DNA of 64,000 nt from Streptococcus sp. 263_SSPC (GTDB lineage: Bacteria > Bacillota > Bacilli > Lactobacillales > Aerococcaceae), in the NCBI RefSeq assembly GCF_001071995.1, contig NZ_JVNU01000032.1, positions 62,001 through 126,000 of the forward strand. The letters run 5' to 3'. The notes beneath the pieces were generated by a model, which saw only the letters and a list, made by a program, of their open reading frames with translations, was not told the origin of the DNA and did no database searches. Below, in pieces: positions 1 through 9,406 of the stretch (positions are counted from its first letter, which is position 1; the number at the start of each line of letters is the position of its first letter). Made by a program: the position numbers and the translations under genes.

Positions 1-729
1 GCTGGAACGATTGCAGGGCTTGAATACGCAACAGGAGAAGCTGTGATTTTAATGGATGGGGACTTACAACATCCACCTGCACTTCTTCCGCAAATGATTG
101 AAGCGTATGAACAAGGATACGACGTCGTGAGTGCTCGTCGTACACGTACAGGTGAAAAACCTCATCGTACATTCTTAGCAAAACATTTTTATCGTCTTGC
201 AAACAAAATGATGGATATCGAATTGATGGATGGGGTGTCTGAATTCCGTCTCTTCAGCCGTAAAGCGGTTCGTGCCATCCTTTCATTACAAGAATACAAC
301 CGATTCTCTAAAGGGATTTTCTCTTGGATTGGATTTAAAGAAAAAGTCATCGAATATGAAAACCAAGTCCGTACGGTTGGTGAAACGAAATACTCATTGA
401 AGTTCTCGTTAAACTATGCGGTTCAGGGGATTTTATCATTCAATGATAAGCCACTTCGTATGTGCATTAACTTTGGTTTATTCTGTTTATTAATTTCATT
501 AGCTTACGTTCTTTGGACATTCGTTCAATACTTCGTGGCGCCAGATTCACTCGTGAGTGGATACTTCACAACGATTTTCTCTGTCGTGCTCTTTGGTGGA
601 ATTCAATTGATTTCAATTGGGGTATTAGGAGAGTATGTCGGTAAGATTTACTACGAAGTGAAGAAACGTCCACATTACTTAGTAGATGAAACGAATATGA
701 CGGTGAAAGGAGAGCAACATGACGACTAA
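1..729 (+). CDS. CsbB/GtrB-like family 2 glycosyltransferase (5' end missing)
   Basis: The reading frame is open from the first base, so the N-terminus lies outside the window; the GTG at 43 is only an internal codon. A MDGDLQHPP motif gives the acidic DxD-type metal/nucleotide site of a GT2 enzyme. The C-terminal part holds two membrane spans (around FGLFCLLISLAYVLW and FSVVLFGGIQLISIGVLGEYVG) and ends in a basic tail, the layout of GtrB/CsbB enzymes that load a sugar onto undecaprenyl phosphate on the inner membrane face. The stop overlaps the start of the following YfhO gene by 11 bases, so the two are translationally coupled. In Bacillus subtilis CsbB works with YfhO to glycosylate lipoteichoic acid; the same role is inferred here. 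The sugar cannot be read from sequence. Confidence 0.85.
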   Translation, partial: AGTIAGLEYATGEAVILMDGDLQHPPALLPQMIEAYEQGYDVVSARRTRTGEKPHRTFLAKHFYRLANKMMDIELMDGVSEFRLFSRKAVRAILSLQEYNRFSKGIFSWIGFKEKVIEYENQVRTVGETKYSLKFSLNYAVQGILSFNDKPLRMCINFGLFCLLISLAYVLWTFVQYFVAPDSLVSGYFTTIFSVVLFGGIQLISIGVLGEYVGKIYYEVKKRPHYLVDETNMTVKGEQHDD

Positions 730-3346
730 GAAAAAGGTCTATTTAGCAAGTTTCCTTGCGCCGATGGTCATCATGTTTATCGTGTGGGCGATTGATGGCT
801 TCTTCCCGTTTGGTGCAAAATCGCTGATGGCGGTTGACTTTAACGCACAGTACATCGGGCTCTATGCCTATTTCAAACATCTATTTTTAAACTGGGATTG
901 GAATAGCTTCTTCTATTCCTTCTCGAAATCGATTGGTGGGGGAATGCTAGGAATTTGGGGCTTTAACTTACTAAGTCCATTTAACTTCTTATTCCTCTTC
1001 TTCTCAGAAGAAAACTTCCAATGGGTTGTGCCTATCGTCATCGCATTACGTTACGGAACGATGGGACTTACGATGACGCATTTCCTTGTGAAGCGTTATG
1101 ACGGCCTAAAGAAAAAAGCCTACTTACTTCCAATTGTAGCGACGATTTATGCCTTAAACGGATTTAACGTCAGCTACCAAATGAACCCAATTTTTTACGA
1201 TGGCATGATTATGTTGCCACTTGTACTGATTGGTGTAGAACAAGTGCTCGATAATGAGTCTCCACGAGGCTATATCGGAATGCTTGCGCTAGCGCTATTT
1301 GTTCACTTCTATATGGGTTATATGACATGTATTTTCGTAGTCATCTACGCATTGTTCTATGTCATCCGTTCAAAAGAATTTACAAATATCAAAGTGGTTT
1401 TTGAACGTATGTTTAGATTGGCCTGTGCTTCGATTGTCGCGGTAGGTATGGTTGCAGCGGTTCTTTTGCCAATCATTATTAGTTTAGTTTCTACAAAAGG
1501 AGGTTTGGATAGTACATTGCACTTCCAGTGGAAGTTACAAATCAATCCTTTTGAAATTTTGGCAAAATTATTTTTAGGATCATTCGATAACACTTCATGG
1601 CCAGCAGGTCCAAACTTACCAAATATTTATGTGGCGAGTTTCGGAATCTTAGGTACGATTTACTACTTTATCTCTAAGAAAATTACAAAATGGGGTAAGG
1701 TCGCTGCAGGATTTGTATTAGTTATTTTCCTAATCTCATGTGCGCATGAATTTACAAGTAAATTATGGCATATGGGACAAAACCCAGCTGGATTCTTCTA
1801 CCGCTTCTCATGGATTATCGCGTTCTTCTTAGTGTACCTAGCTTACTTAAGCTTACGCGAAGTCGAACGATTTACCGCAAAAGAAGCAAGTATCCTATTT
1901 GTGGGAATGGCGATTATTTTTGGAATCGTTCAATTCCAAGAACATTCATTCTTAACAATTTGGCAAAGAATCGCGACTCTTGGTATTTTCATGATTATGC
2001 TTCTTGTCTTATTCTGGACAAAGGCGAAGAAGCCGTGGGTAGTGATTGCGGTGTTGACGGCAGTCGAATTGACAGCCAACGCAGCGATTGTGCAATCTCG
2101 TGTCGGATATACGGATGCTTATAAGTATCATGATGCGGTGCTTCAATTGAAAGACGCCATCAACCCAATTCGTCCTGATGATACTGATTTCTATCGTATC
2201 AATAAGACATTTAACTTAAGTAAAAACGATCCGTTTATGGCCGATTACCCAGGTTTATCAGTATTTAGTTCGAACTTGGAAAATAGTACGCGTGATTTAT
2301 TTGACCGCTTAGGAAATAACGGGATTAACGCGACAACGTACTATCAAGGAACACCGCTGCAAGACGCGCTCTTCTCAGTGAAATACTTAGTGGCGCCAAA
2401 ACCGGTGTATACAAAAGAATATCCTGATACTTCGAAAATGTATGTATTCGGAAATATGGTAACGCGTAAAGATATTACGTCGAAAGAACCAGTGTACGAA
2501 GCAACAAGAACGAAGACGTATGAAACAGGATTAATCTTACCAATCGCTTATGGTGTGAATGATGCGACAGTGAATGTAAAACTGGAAAATCATCAACCAA
2601 TTCAAAACCAAAATAAAATTGTACAAGCTATGGGAGCGACAAGTGATAATTATTTAGCGGTATTAGCAGCAAATGAAATGAAACTAGATAATATGGAAGT
2701 TGTAGATTCTTCTAAACCAGAAACATATAAGAGAATTGATTCTACTAAGCCAGGAACTATTACGTATCATTTGATTCCTCAATCCGCAGAAGATTATTGG
2801 GTATCTATTCCGCAAAAGCTGTCTCATACAAATAAAAATAAGGTTCGAATCTTATTAAATGGTAATAATTATGAGTTCCAAGATAAATTCCAACAAACGC
2901 AATTCATTCAAATTGCTCATAACTCTGTTGGGAAATCTATAGAATTAACGATTGAAATCGATACGGATGATGAATATAACTTGTCTGGATTACGATTGGC
3001 ACGATCAAACAGTACTTTAGTAAACCGAATAATCGAGGAACGTCAACTTCAAGGATTGAAAGTTACACATTGGGATGACAGACATATTCAAGGAACTGTA
3101 AGTATTACAGACGATAGTACATGGATGATGACAAGTATACCTTATGAAAAGGGCTGGACAGTTAGAGTTGATGGACAAATCGTTAAAACTATTAAAGTTT
3201 GGGATAGCTTACTTGCATTTGCGGTAACACCTGGTGAACATACGGTTGAGATAACATACATTCCAGAAGGATTTATGGCGGGGCTGTTGATTTCAATCTT
3301 ATCAATATGTATTTATGTTTTAGCTATTTATAAAAAATGGATTTAA
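719..3346 (+). CDS. YfhO-family GT-C glycosyltransferase, copy 1
   Basis: An 875-residue protein with a dozen or so hydrophobic spans in the first ~460 residues (KVYLASFLAPMVIMFIVWAI at the N-terminus), an acidic first loop with DFNAQY, and a large extracytoplasmic C-terminal domain closed by a final span near the carboxyl end. This is the YfhO (PF09586) architecture, a GT-C fold that moves a sugar from a lipid carrier to a polymer outside the membrane. It begins inside the last codons of the GT2 gene and is followed 20 bases later by a paralogue. With the GT2 it forms a probable lipoteichoic/wall teichoic acid glycosylation set (inference from CsbB-YfhO of Bacillus and GtlA-GtlB of Listeria). 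Length is typical of the family. Confidence 0.85.
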   Translation: MTTKKKVYLASFLAPMVIMFIVWAIDGFFPFGAKSLMAVDFNAQYIGLYAYFKHLFLNWDWNSFFYSFSKSIGGGMLGIWGFNLLSPFNFLFLFFSEENFQWVVPIVIALRYGTMGLTMTHFLVKRYDGLKKKAYLLPIVATIYALNGFNVSYQMNPIFYDGMIMLPLVLIGVEQVLDNESPRGYIGMLALALFVHFYMGYMTCIFVVIYALFYVIRSKEFTNIKVVFERMFRLACASIVAVGMVAAVLLPIIISLVSTKGGLDSTLHFQWKLQINPFEILAKLFLGSFDNTSWPAGPNLPNIYVASFGILGTIYYFISKKITKWGKVAAGFVLVIFLISCAHEFTSKLWHMGQNPAGFFYRFSWIIAFFLVYLAYLSLREVERFTAKEASILFVGMAIIFGIVQFQEHSFLTIWQRIATLGIFMIMLLVLFWTKAKKPWVVIAVLTAVELTANAAIVQSRVGYTDAYKYHDAVLQLKDAINPIRPDDTDFYRINKTFNLSKNDPFMADYPGLSVFSSNLENSTRDLFDRLGNNGINATTYYQGTPLQDALFSVKYLVAPKPVYTKEYPDTSKMYVFGNMVTRKDITSKEPVYEATRTKTYETGLILPIAYGVNDATVNVKLENHQPIQNQNKIVQAMGATSDNYLAVLAANEMKLDNMEVVDSSKPETYKRIDSTKPGTITYHLIPQSAEDYWVSIPQKLSHTNKNKVRILLNGNNYEFQDKFQQTQFIQIAHNSVGKSIELTIEIDTDDEYNLSGLRLARSNSTLVNRIIEERQLQGLKVTHWDDRHIQGTVSITDDSTWMMTSIPYEKGWTVRVDGQIVKTIKVWDSLLAFAVTPGEHTVEITYIPEGFMAGLLISILSICIYVLAIYKKWI

Positions 3347-3366
3347 TTGAATAGGAGTAAGCTATA

Positions 3367-5961
3367 ATGACAATTTCCAAAATGAAATTAAAGTATAGTT
3401 CGCTATTTTTTGTTCCGTTCGTGGCGATGTTGGGGGTCTTCCTATTTTTAGGACTGAGCCCTTTATCGCTAAATTCGATTCATAGTGGAGATTTTCTTTC
3501 TCAATATTTTCCGCTTTATATCGGATTGCATAAACTATTTTGGAGTGGAGATTTTAGCGGACTATTTTGGTCCTTCGAGAAATCACTTGGAGGAGCCATG
3601 CCAAGTGTTTGGGGCTTTAATAGTTTAAGTCCATTTACATTTTTATATGTGATATTTCCAATTTCAAGTTTTCATATACTTAGTTATATAATTCCGCTTT
3701 TACGAGCTGGGGTCATGGGAGTCGTCTTTGGTTACTTCTTAGAAAAGAAATTCCAAGGCGTATCGAAACATTACTGGTTATCGTTAGGATTAGCTTCGTC
3801 ATATGCGCTTAGCGGATTTGTCGTATCGCAACAGTATAATCCGAATTTCTTAGATAATCTGGTCTATATTCCGTTTATTCTCTTGGGGATTGAAGAGGTG
3901 GCAAGTGGAAAGCGTTCGGTGAAATTACCGCTGTTTCTTGCCATTAGTTTAATAACGAATTTTTATACAGGGTATATGATGTGCCTCTTTGTGGCGCTCT
4001 ATACATTTTATGTGGTCTTCTCAAAGGATATTCCTTTGAAAGAAGCAATCTTAAAGTTAGGGAAAGTCGCGTTATTTGCACTGATTGGAGTTGGCCTTGC
4101 AGCATTTTGGCTATTACCGGTTTTTAGTGCTTTGTTAGAGAGTAAAGCAAGTGCGGGAAGTACCTTTGCTTGGTCATGGGACCCTGTGAATGATTTAGTA
4201 GCCATGCCACAAAAGTTCATCTTAGGATCCTTTGGTGAAAAAGAGTGGGGAGATTCTAAAGCATTACCGCAACTCTTTATTGGTGGTTTAGGGCTCTTCG
4301 GATTATGTACCTTCTTTGCCAAAAGAGAGATTACAATTCGTAAGAAATTAGCAGCGACAGTCGTATTGCTTGTCTTACTGCTTTCGTTTTCGATTCAAGG
4401 CTTCGATCAAATTTGGCATATGGGACAGCGTCCGGTTGGCTTCTATTTCAGAAATTCGTGGGTTGCCAATACCTTTATGCTGGTGTTAGCGTCAGAAAGC
4501 TTAATGAAATGGAAAGATGAGTTCCGCTTGTACGAGTTTCTAGTAGCTATCTTTGGTTTTGGATCTATTCTGATTCTGTCGACCTTAAGAAGTCTGCAAT
4601 ATGTTGAGAACTCACAGAAAATACTTGCATTTATTATTTGGACGATTATTTTATTAGCCTTCTTCTTTAGAAGAGCTGAAAGAGTTCGTAGGCTTCAATT
4701 GACGGCCGGAGTTGTAATAGTCGAGGTGATAGTGAATTTATTTGTCGGTTTTAGAAGAACTCCTTATTTTATCAGTAATTCAAGCTTAAAGGAACAGATG
4801 GAATACGCGATTGCATTTGACGGAGAAGGTTATAGTGATAAGAATGCATTTACGCGAATCGAAATGCATAAGGGATTGTCGCACGCGAACTTCCCGCTTG
4901 CATTTGGCTATAATGGAGCTTCGCACTTTACATCAAGTTTAGAGCATGCTCTGATTGAAGAGATGAGCCATCTTGGCTTGCCATCTTCGCAATCTGTAGT
5001 AAACTATACCGACCGTAATGTGATTTTGGATTCTCTCTTCGGCGTATCACGTTTTATGATGGACGGCGATGAAAAACGCGTCTACGCCGATGTGAGAGGT
5101 ATGTATGCCAAAGAAGGAACGATGAAGAATTTTACAGTTTATCGCAATCCATATGCGTTTTCTCTTGGCTATTTAACGAATGAGAATACGGCAACTAATA
5201 TCGCTTTCGAGAAAAATCAACCAGTAGCCAATCTCAACCAGCTCTTGCAAGTGATTGGACTCTCTGGAACGAATGCGTTGACTGAAGTGGGCGTGGGAGA
5301 ACCTGTAACGACGAATTTAACGAAGGGGCAGGATAAATACACGCTTACCAATGAGGCAGATCCAGCAAAAATTGAATGGAAGTTCAATCTACAACCAAAC
5401 AAACTGTATTTTGTCCAAATTCCAGAACGACAAGCAGGTTCCGTCAACAAATCAAAAGTGTTGCTAAATAGCATGAGCTATCCATATGAAAACCGTTTCA
5501 AAGAAAACCAATTATGGATGATTGGAAATGGAAACTTAGACCAGATGATTTCCTTTGCGATTGAGAATGCAAAAGTCAAAGAGTGGGATCTACGAGACTT
5601 TAAGTTCTATTCGATTGATATCACCACACTCACAAACGCATTAACGCAGTATAAAAAAGCCAATGATATTACGATTGATGCTTATTCCAATGCGATGGTG
5701 AAGGCGCATGTTACTGTTACAAATAGCGAGCAGTCTTTTGCGACCTTTACGATTCCATACCATTCGGGTTGGAGTGTGACAGTGGACGGTAAGAAACAAG
5801 AAGTGAAAAAAGCGCTCGGCTTCTTTATGGGCGTTTCGCTGACAGAAGGAGAACATGAGATTGTTTGGAGTTATACACCTCCAGGATTACATCTTGGAAT
5901 GCTCATTTCTATTTCGTCTCTGCTTTTACTAGTTTTCCTATGGAAAAAGCATAAAGATTAA
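3367..5961 (+). CDS. YfhO-family GT-C glycosyltransferase, copy 2
   Basis: An 864-residue paralogue of the preceding gene. Shared landmarks include an early acidic loop (SGDFLSQYFPLY against VDFNAQYIGLY), a conserved WHMGQ motif, many hydrophobic spans in the first half, and a C-terminal extracytoplasmic domain ending in YHSGWSVTVDG and a last span. The ATG at 3367 follows a weak AGGAGT-like site. Only one lipid-sugar GT2 is visible upstream, so the two YfhO proteins may use the same lipid-linked sugar on different acceptors or positions, or the second GT2 may lie outside the window (inference). Followed by two hairpins that end this convergent operon. Confidence 0.85.
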   Translation: MTISKMKLKYSSLFFVPFVAMLGVFLFLGLSPLSLNSIHSGDFLSQYFPLYIGLHKLFWSGDFSGLFWSFEKSLGGAMPSVWGFNSLSPFTFLYVIFPISSFHILSYIIPLLRAGVMGVVFGYFLEKKFQGVSKHYWLSLGLASSYALSGFVVSQQYNPNFLDNLVYIPFILLGIEEVASGKRSVKLPLFLAISLITNFYTGYMMCLFVALYTFYVVFSKDIPLKEAILKLGKVALFALIGVGLAAFWLLPVFSALLESKASAGSTFAWSWDPVNDLVAMPQKFILGSFGEKEWGDSKALPQLFIGGLGLFGLCTFFAKREITIRKKLAATVVLLVLLLSFSIQGFDQIWHMGQRPVGFYFRNSWVANTFMLVLASESLMKWKDEFRLYEFLVAIFGFGSILILSTLRSLQYVENSQKILAFIIWTIILLAFFFRRAERVRRLQLTAGVVIVEVIVNLFVGFRRTPYFISNSSLKEQMEYAIAFDGEGYSDKNAFTRIEMHKGLSHANFPLAFGYNGASHFTSSLEHALIEEMSHLGLPSSQSVVNYTDRNVILDSLFGVSRFMMDGDEKRVYADVRGMYAKEGTMKNFTVYRNPYAFSLGYLTNENTATNIAFEKNQPVANLNQLLQVIGLSGTNALTEVGVGEPVTTNLTKGQDKYTLTNEADPAKIEWKFNLQPNKLYFVQIPERQAGSVNKSKVLLNSMSYPYENRFKENQLWMIGNGNLDQMISFAIENAKVKEWDLRDFKFYSIDITTLTNALTQYKKANDITIDAYSNAMVKAHVTVTNSEQSFATFTIPYHSGWSVTVDGKKQEVKKALGFFMGVSLTEGEHEIVWSYTPPGLHLGMLISISSLLLLVFLWKKHKD

Positions 5962-5972
5962 GTAGTAAAAAC

Positions 5973-6042
5973 AGAGTGATACCGTATACGGTATCACTCT
6001 ATAAATTTAGAAAAGGATGAAGCGTTTTGCTTCATCCTTTTT
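5973..6042. terminator. Perfect 28-bp palindrome plus bidirectional terminator between convergent genes
   Basis: A perfect palindrome spans 5973-6000 (arms AGAGTGATACCGTA). A second hairpin at 6011-6042 has stem AAAAGGATGAAGC, loop GTTTT and the complementary arm running into T-rich sequence on both strands. The second can stop transcription from both the yfhO genes and the minus-strand pgpA gene. The first lacks a following T tract. Confidence 0.7.
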
Positions 6043-6048
6043 GCGTGA

Positions 6049-6549
6049 TTAGTCTAATTCTTCTTTTGCTGGAATGCTGTGTGCTAGACGGCTTGCGGCA
6101 GCGGCTGCGATAGCACCTACTAAGTCGTCTAAGAAGATGTTTACTTTACCAGTTGATTTGTCATCTAATGTTTTTAGAATTCCTGGTTTTACTTTATCGA
6201 TATAACCGTAGTTTGTAAATCCGATAGAACCATATACGTTCACAATCGATAATGCTAAGATTTCATCGACACCATATAAAGGTTCGTCTTCAGATAAGAT
6301 ATCGTTTAATAATGGATGTAATTTCTTTTCTTCTGCTAATTTATCCATTTCGATACCAGTGATAACGGCGTTTTGAACTTCGCGTTTCTTCAATACGCTA
6401 TTAACGTTTAATAAGCATTCTTCTTTCGTTAATCCTGGTACATATCTTTCCTGTAAGAAATAAACTAATTCAGCAATTTGTTCTAATTCTACATCGCGTT
6501 CAGATAATAATTCTAAACAGCGTTCGTGTAATTCTTTTGGGCTTTTCAT
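6049..6549 (-). CDS. pgpA: Phosphatidylglycerophosphatase A (YutG-like)
   Basis: A 166-residue PgpA family protein (PF04608), expected to dephosphorylate phosphatidylglycerophosphate to phosphatidylglycerol. Visible hallmarks are the Gly/Ile-rich segment NVYGSIGFTNYGYIDKVKPG and the acidic block IFLDDLVGAIAAAAASRLAH near the end. It resembles the short, soluble-looking YutG form of Firmicutes rather than the multi-span enterobacterial PgpA. The ATG at 6549 is preceded by AAAGGAGGA. Phosphatidylglycerol also supplies glycerol phosphate for type I lipoteichoic acid, a loose link to the envelope genes nearby. It lies 122 bases after the ferredoxin reductase gene, with a terminator between. Confidence 0.85.
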   Translation of the reverse strand: MKSPKELHERCLELLSERDVELEQIAELVYFLQERYVPGLTKEECLLNVNSVLKKREVQNAVITGIEMDKLAEEKKLHPLLNDILSEDEPLYGVDEILALSIVNVYGSIGFTNYGYIDKVKPGILKTLDDKSTGKVNIFLDDLVGAIAAAAASRLAHSIPAKEELD

Positions 6550-6621
6550 CTGAAAAATCCTCCTTTTAACAAATTATGAAACCCTTTTAAAAAGAGTAGC
6601 TTTTTATTTTAACACAAAATA

Positions 6622-6656
6622 CAAAGAACGCCCAAATGAATTGAGCGTTCTTTTTG
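6622..6656 (-). terminator. Rho-independent terminator after the ferredoxin-NADP reductase gene
   Basis: On the minus strand a GAACGCTCAA stem pairs with TTGGGCGTTC and is followed by a short T-rich stretch. It sits between the reductase stop and the pgpA ribosome binding site. Confidence 0.65.
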
Positions 6657-6671
6657 AAATTTTGTAAACGG

Positions 6672-7658
6672 TTAGAACATTGATGAGCTATGAATCGTGC
6701 TCGGACGGCTATTTGGATTCACGTAAGTCATTGCAGCATTAATTGCGACAGGCGCTTCACCAAATCCAGTAGCAATGATTTTTACTTTACCATCGTATGT
6801 TGCGATATCTCCAACGGCAAAGACGCCAGGTAGAGTCGTTTCCATTTGGCTATTTGTCACGATGGTGTTGCGAGCCACTTCGAATCCCCAGTTCTTCATT
6901 CCTCCAATTGAAGAAGAGAAACCATAGTTCACGATAAAGTCGTCAACCGGAAGTTCGATTTGATCTTCGCCTTTCGCATGTTTTAATACAACAGATTGAA
7001 TAGTTTCACCATCTCCGATAATTTGGTCTGGAAGATAAGGCGTTAAAATTTCAACGCTTGATTCTTCTAGTTGTTTCACGCTATGTTCTTGTGCACGGAA
7101 CTGTGGGCGGCGGTGAACAATAGTGACTTTCTTTGCGATTGGTTCTAAGGCCAGTGCCCAGTCTACCGCAGAGTCGCCACCACCGCAGATAGCTACAGTA
7201 CGATCGCGGAATCGCTCTAAGTTTGTAACGAAGTAGTGCAGGTTGCTATTTTCATAAGCTTCTGCATTTTCGACATCGAGTTTACGTGGACGGAATGCGC
7301 CGTTTCCACAAGCGATAATCACTGTTTTCGCGTAGTGCGTTTGTTTAGAAGTCACAAGCTCATATCCGAAGTCTGTCTTGTTTAATTCGAGGGCTTCTTC
7401 TTCTAAGCAAAACTGAGTTTCAGGGAAACGTTCGAGCTGTTTTTTTAAGTTCTCGATTAAATCCCCAGCCGTAATTTCAGGAAAGGCAGGGATATCATAA
7501 ACCATTTTTTCAGGATAAAGCATCCCTGGTTGCCCACCTAATTGGGGCAAAGTTTCAATAATTTTAACAGACGCTTGACGTAAGCCCGCGTAAAAGGCGG
7601 TGAAAAGCCCAACAGGCCCACCGCCGATAATAATAATATCAACAATTTCTTGAGTCAC
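6672..7658 (-). CDS. Ferredoxin/flavodoxin-NADP+ reductase, thioredoxin-reductase-like (YumC type)
   Basis: A 328-residue flavoprotein. The N-terminus has the FAD dinucleotide motif IIIGGGPVGLFTAFYAG, followed by LPQLGGQPGMLYPEK. A second Rossmann motif, ICGGGDSAVDWALAL (about residues 160-174), binds NADPH, and GVFAVGDIATYDGKVKIIATG closes the FAD site near the end. There is no CxxC redox pair, which separates it from true thioredoxin reductases and places it with type 2 ferredoxin-NADP reductases. It starts 14 bases after yuiD, so the two are probably co-transcribed. The electron partner is not visible in the window. Confidence 0.9.
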   Translation of the reverse strand: MTQEIVDIIIIGGGPVGLFTAFYAGLRQASVKIIETLPQLGGQPGMLYPEKMVYDIPAFPEITAGDLIENLKKQLERFPETQFCLEEEALELNKTDFGYELVTSKQTHYAKTVIIACGNGAFRPRKLDVENAEAYENSNLHYFVTNLERFRDRTVAICGGGDSAVDWALALEPIAKKVTIVHRRPQFRAQEHSVKQLEESSVEILTPYLPDQIIGDGETIQSVVLKHAKGEDQIELPVDDFIVNYGFSSSIGGMKNWGFEVARNTIVTNSQMETTLPGVFAVGDIATYDGKVKIIATGFGEAPVAINAAMTYVNPNSRPSTIHSSSMF

Positions 7659-7672
7659 TTTTTACCTCCGAA

Positions 7673-8182
7673 TTAATAGAACATTCTTAAAATAAAGGCC
7701 ATTGCGATACCAGTCAATACACCGGCAAATACCTCAACGGGTTTGTGACCTAAATATTTCTTGATAATTAATTTTTTATTTTCTTCGGTATCGAAGAGAT
7801 TGATTGGATCATCTTCTGATTCAATTTCAACATGCTTTAATGCGCTGGATTCTTCGCGTACTTGTTCTTCGTATAATTTTTGTAGGAGAATTCCTTGTTC
7901 ACCACTTTGACGACGAACGGCCATGGCATCGAACATGACGATTAAACCGAACGTTGTTGCGATTGCAACGAGTGGAGAAGCAAATCCGTATTCAATAATA
8001 AGCGCTGTAATCAGCGAGCTAACCGCAGCAGAGTGAGAACTTGGCATTCCACCTGTACTAGTTACTAACGAAACGTGTGCGCCATCTTTCTTTGAGAAGA
8101 GCGCAATCGGGAATTTAACAAATTGTGCAAATAGAATCGAGCAAATTGAAGCGATTAATGGATAATTTTGAAATATTGTCAT
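7673..8182 (-). CDS. Divergent PAP2 family protein (YuiD/DUF212)
   Basis: A 169-residue membrane protein of the DUF212/YuiD family, distantly related to PAP2 acid phosphatases. The GGMPSSHSAAVSSLITALI motif carries the conserved SSH core, and MFDAMAVRRQSGEQGILLQKL follows. A longer TTG-initiated frame begins at 8215, but a TG-extended -10 box (TATAGT, minus strand, 8218-8223) puts the likely RNA start near 8211, so I chose the ATG at 8182. Three or four hydrophobic spans are visible, the last at the C-terminus (EVFAGVLTGIAMAFIL). The physiological substrate of this family is not established. Confidence 0.8.
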   Translation of the reverse strand: MTIFQNYPLIASICSILFAQFVKFPIALFSKKDGAHVSLVTSTGGMPSSHSAAVSSLITALIIEYGFASPLVAIATTFGLIVMFDAMAVRRQSGEQGILLQKLYEEQVREESSALKHVEIESEDDPINLFDTEENKKLIIKKYLGHKPVEVFAGVLTGIAMAFILRMFY

Positions 8183-8301
8183 TAAACTTTCACTCTTTCT
8201 TTTTTCTATACTCAAATACTATACCACGAAACCGTGAAAATCACTAAGGAAAATTTATAGATATTCTTTATTTTTTTATTAAGGTGGATAAGAACGCTAA
8301 A

Positions 8302-8330
8302 TTGCACCTGTTTAGCTTTTGTGGTTTAAT
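8302..8330 (+). promoter_or_regulatory. Sigma-A promoter for the cyclophilin gene
   Basis: A TTGCAC box at 8302-8307 and a TTTAAT box at 8325-8330 are separated by 17 bases, about 50 bases upstream of the ATG. Confidence 0.55.
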
Positions 8331-8381
8331 AGAAGAGGTTAGATGAGCAATCATCAGTAAGAATTAAAAGGAGATGGAAAA

Positions 8382-8972
8382 ATGAGTCAATTTCCACAAT
8401 TGAATGAAGTGAATGAAAAGAATCCACTCGTGACTGTGCATACGAACTTGGGCGATTTCACATTGGAATTATTCCCTGAAGTAGCACCTAAAACTGTGGA
8501 GAATTTCGTAACACATGCGAAAAATGGATACTACAACGGAGTTATCTTCCACCGTGTGATTGAAGACTTCATGATTCAAGGTGGCGACCCAACTGGAACT
8601 GGTATGGGTGGCGAGTCTATTTACGGACGCACTTTCGAAGATGAGTTTTCAAGAGAAGCATTCAACTTGTACGGTACATTATCAATGGCGAATGCAGGTC
8701 CAAACACAAACGGATCGCAATTCTTCATCGTTACAGCAAAACAGGTACCAGCACAAATGTTGAAACAATTAAAAGATGGCGGCTGGCCTGAAGAAATCGT
8801 TGAAGAATACGCTAAAGTGGGTGGAACACCTTGGTTAGACCACCGTCATACAGTATTCGGACGCGTCGTAGAAGGTATGGACGTTGTTCTTAAGATTGAA
8901 GGCGTAGAACGTAATGCGCAAGACCGTCCGCTAGAAGATGTTGTCATTGAATCGATGGACGTAAAAGCGTAG
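8382..8972 (+). CDS. Cyclophilin-type peptidyl-prolyl cis-trans isomerase
   Basis: A 196-residue cyclophilin. The catalytic core is clear: [21 protein letters not shown] (FHR..MIQGGD), then [18 protein letters not shown] and the [14 protein letters not shown] segment. It accelerates proline isomerisation during protein folding. No signal peptide or lipobox is present, so it should be cytoplasmic. The ATG follows AAGGAGATGG. The S1-domain gene starts 8 bases after its stop, making a probable two-gene unit. Confidence 0.93.
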   Translation: MSQFPQLNEVNEKNPLVTVHTNLGDFTLELFPEVAPKTVENFVTHAKNGYYNGVIFHRVIEDFMIQGGDPTGTGMGGESIYGRTFEDEFSREAFNLYGTLSMANAGPNTNGSQFFIVTAKQVPAQMLKQLKDGGWPEEIVEEYAKVGGTPWLDHRHTVFGRVVEGMDVVLKIEGVERNAQDRPLEDVVIESMDVKA

Positions 8973-8980
8973 GAGGTTCT

Positions 8981-9370
8981 ATGAGCAAAACTTTTAGAAT
9001 TGGCGACATCGTTACGGCTAAAGTAACAGGTGTACAAAATTACGGAGTTTTCTTGGAGCTAGATGAAGATACACAAGGTTTGATTCATATTTCTGAATGT
9101 AAACATGGATATATGGATAATGTGCATGATTTTGTAAAAGTGGGGCAGGAAGTGACGGCCAAAGTGATTGACGTCGATGAATTTTCCAATAAGATTAGTT
9201 TATCGATTCGAGCACTGGAAAAACTCGATGTGCCAGATGTTCCGCAACGCATTAAGAAAAATCGCAAGCGCTATGTTCCTTCCATTGGTTTTTCAAGCTT
9301 AGCGAAGAAATTACCAGAATGGATCGAAGAAGCACAAGAAAAATTTGTAAAAGATAAAAACAAAAATTAA
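8981..9370 (+). CDS. S1 RNA-binding domain protein (CvfD/YugI type)
   Basis: A 129-residue protein. Residues about 5-75 form a single S1 domain (GDIVTAKVTGVQNYGVFLEL, then GLIHISEC and KISLSIRAL). A basic linker and a short tail follow. Single-S1 proteins of this size in Lactobacillales and Bacillus (CvfD, YugI/general stress protein 13) bind RNA or ribosomes and act as post-transcriptional regulators. That role is inferred from the family. The gene follows the cyclophilin gene by 8 bases with an AGGAGG site. Confidence 0.85.
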   Translation: MSKTFRIGDIVTAKVTGVQNYGVFLELDEDTQGLIHISECKHGYMDNVHDFVKVGQEVTAKVIDVDEFSNKISLSIRALEKLDVPDVPQRIKKNRKRYVPSIGFSSLAKKLPEWIEEAQEKFVKDKNKN

Positions 9371-9406
9371 TCAAACATCGGTATTGAATACGAAGGAGGC
9401 ATTCAA

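Noticed and set aside
1765-2124. A 119-codon plus-strand frame inside the first yfhO gene
   Set aside because: Wholly within a well-supported gene in another frame, with no start signal.
6672-7658. Thioredoxin reductase
   Set aside because: The CxxC redox motif is missing and the sequence has the type 2 ferredoxin-NADP reductase opening.
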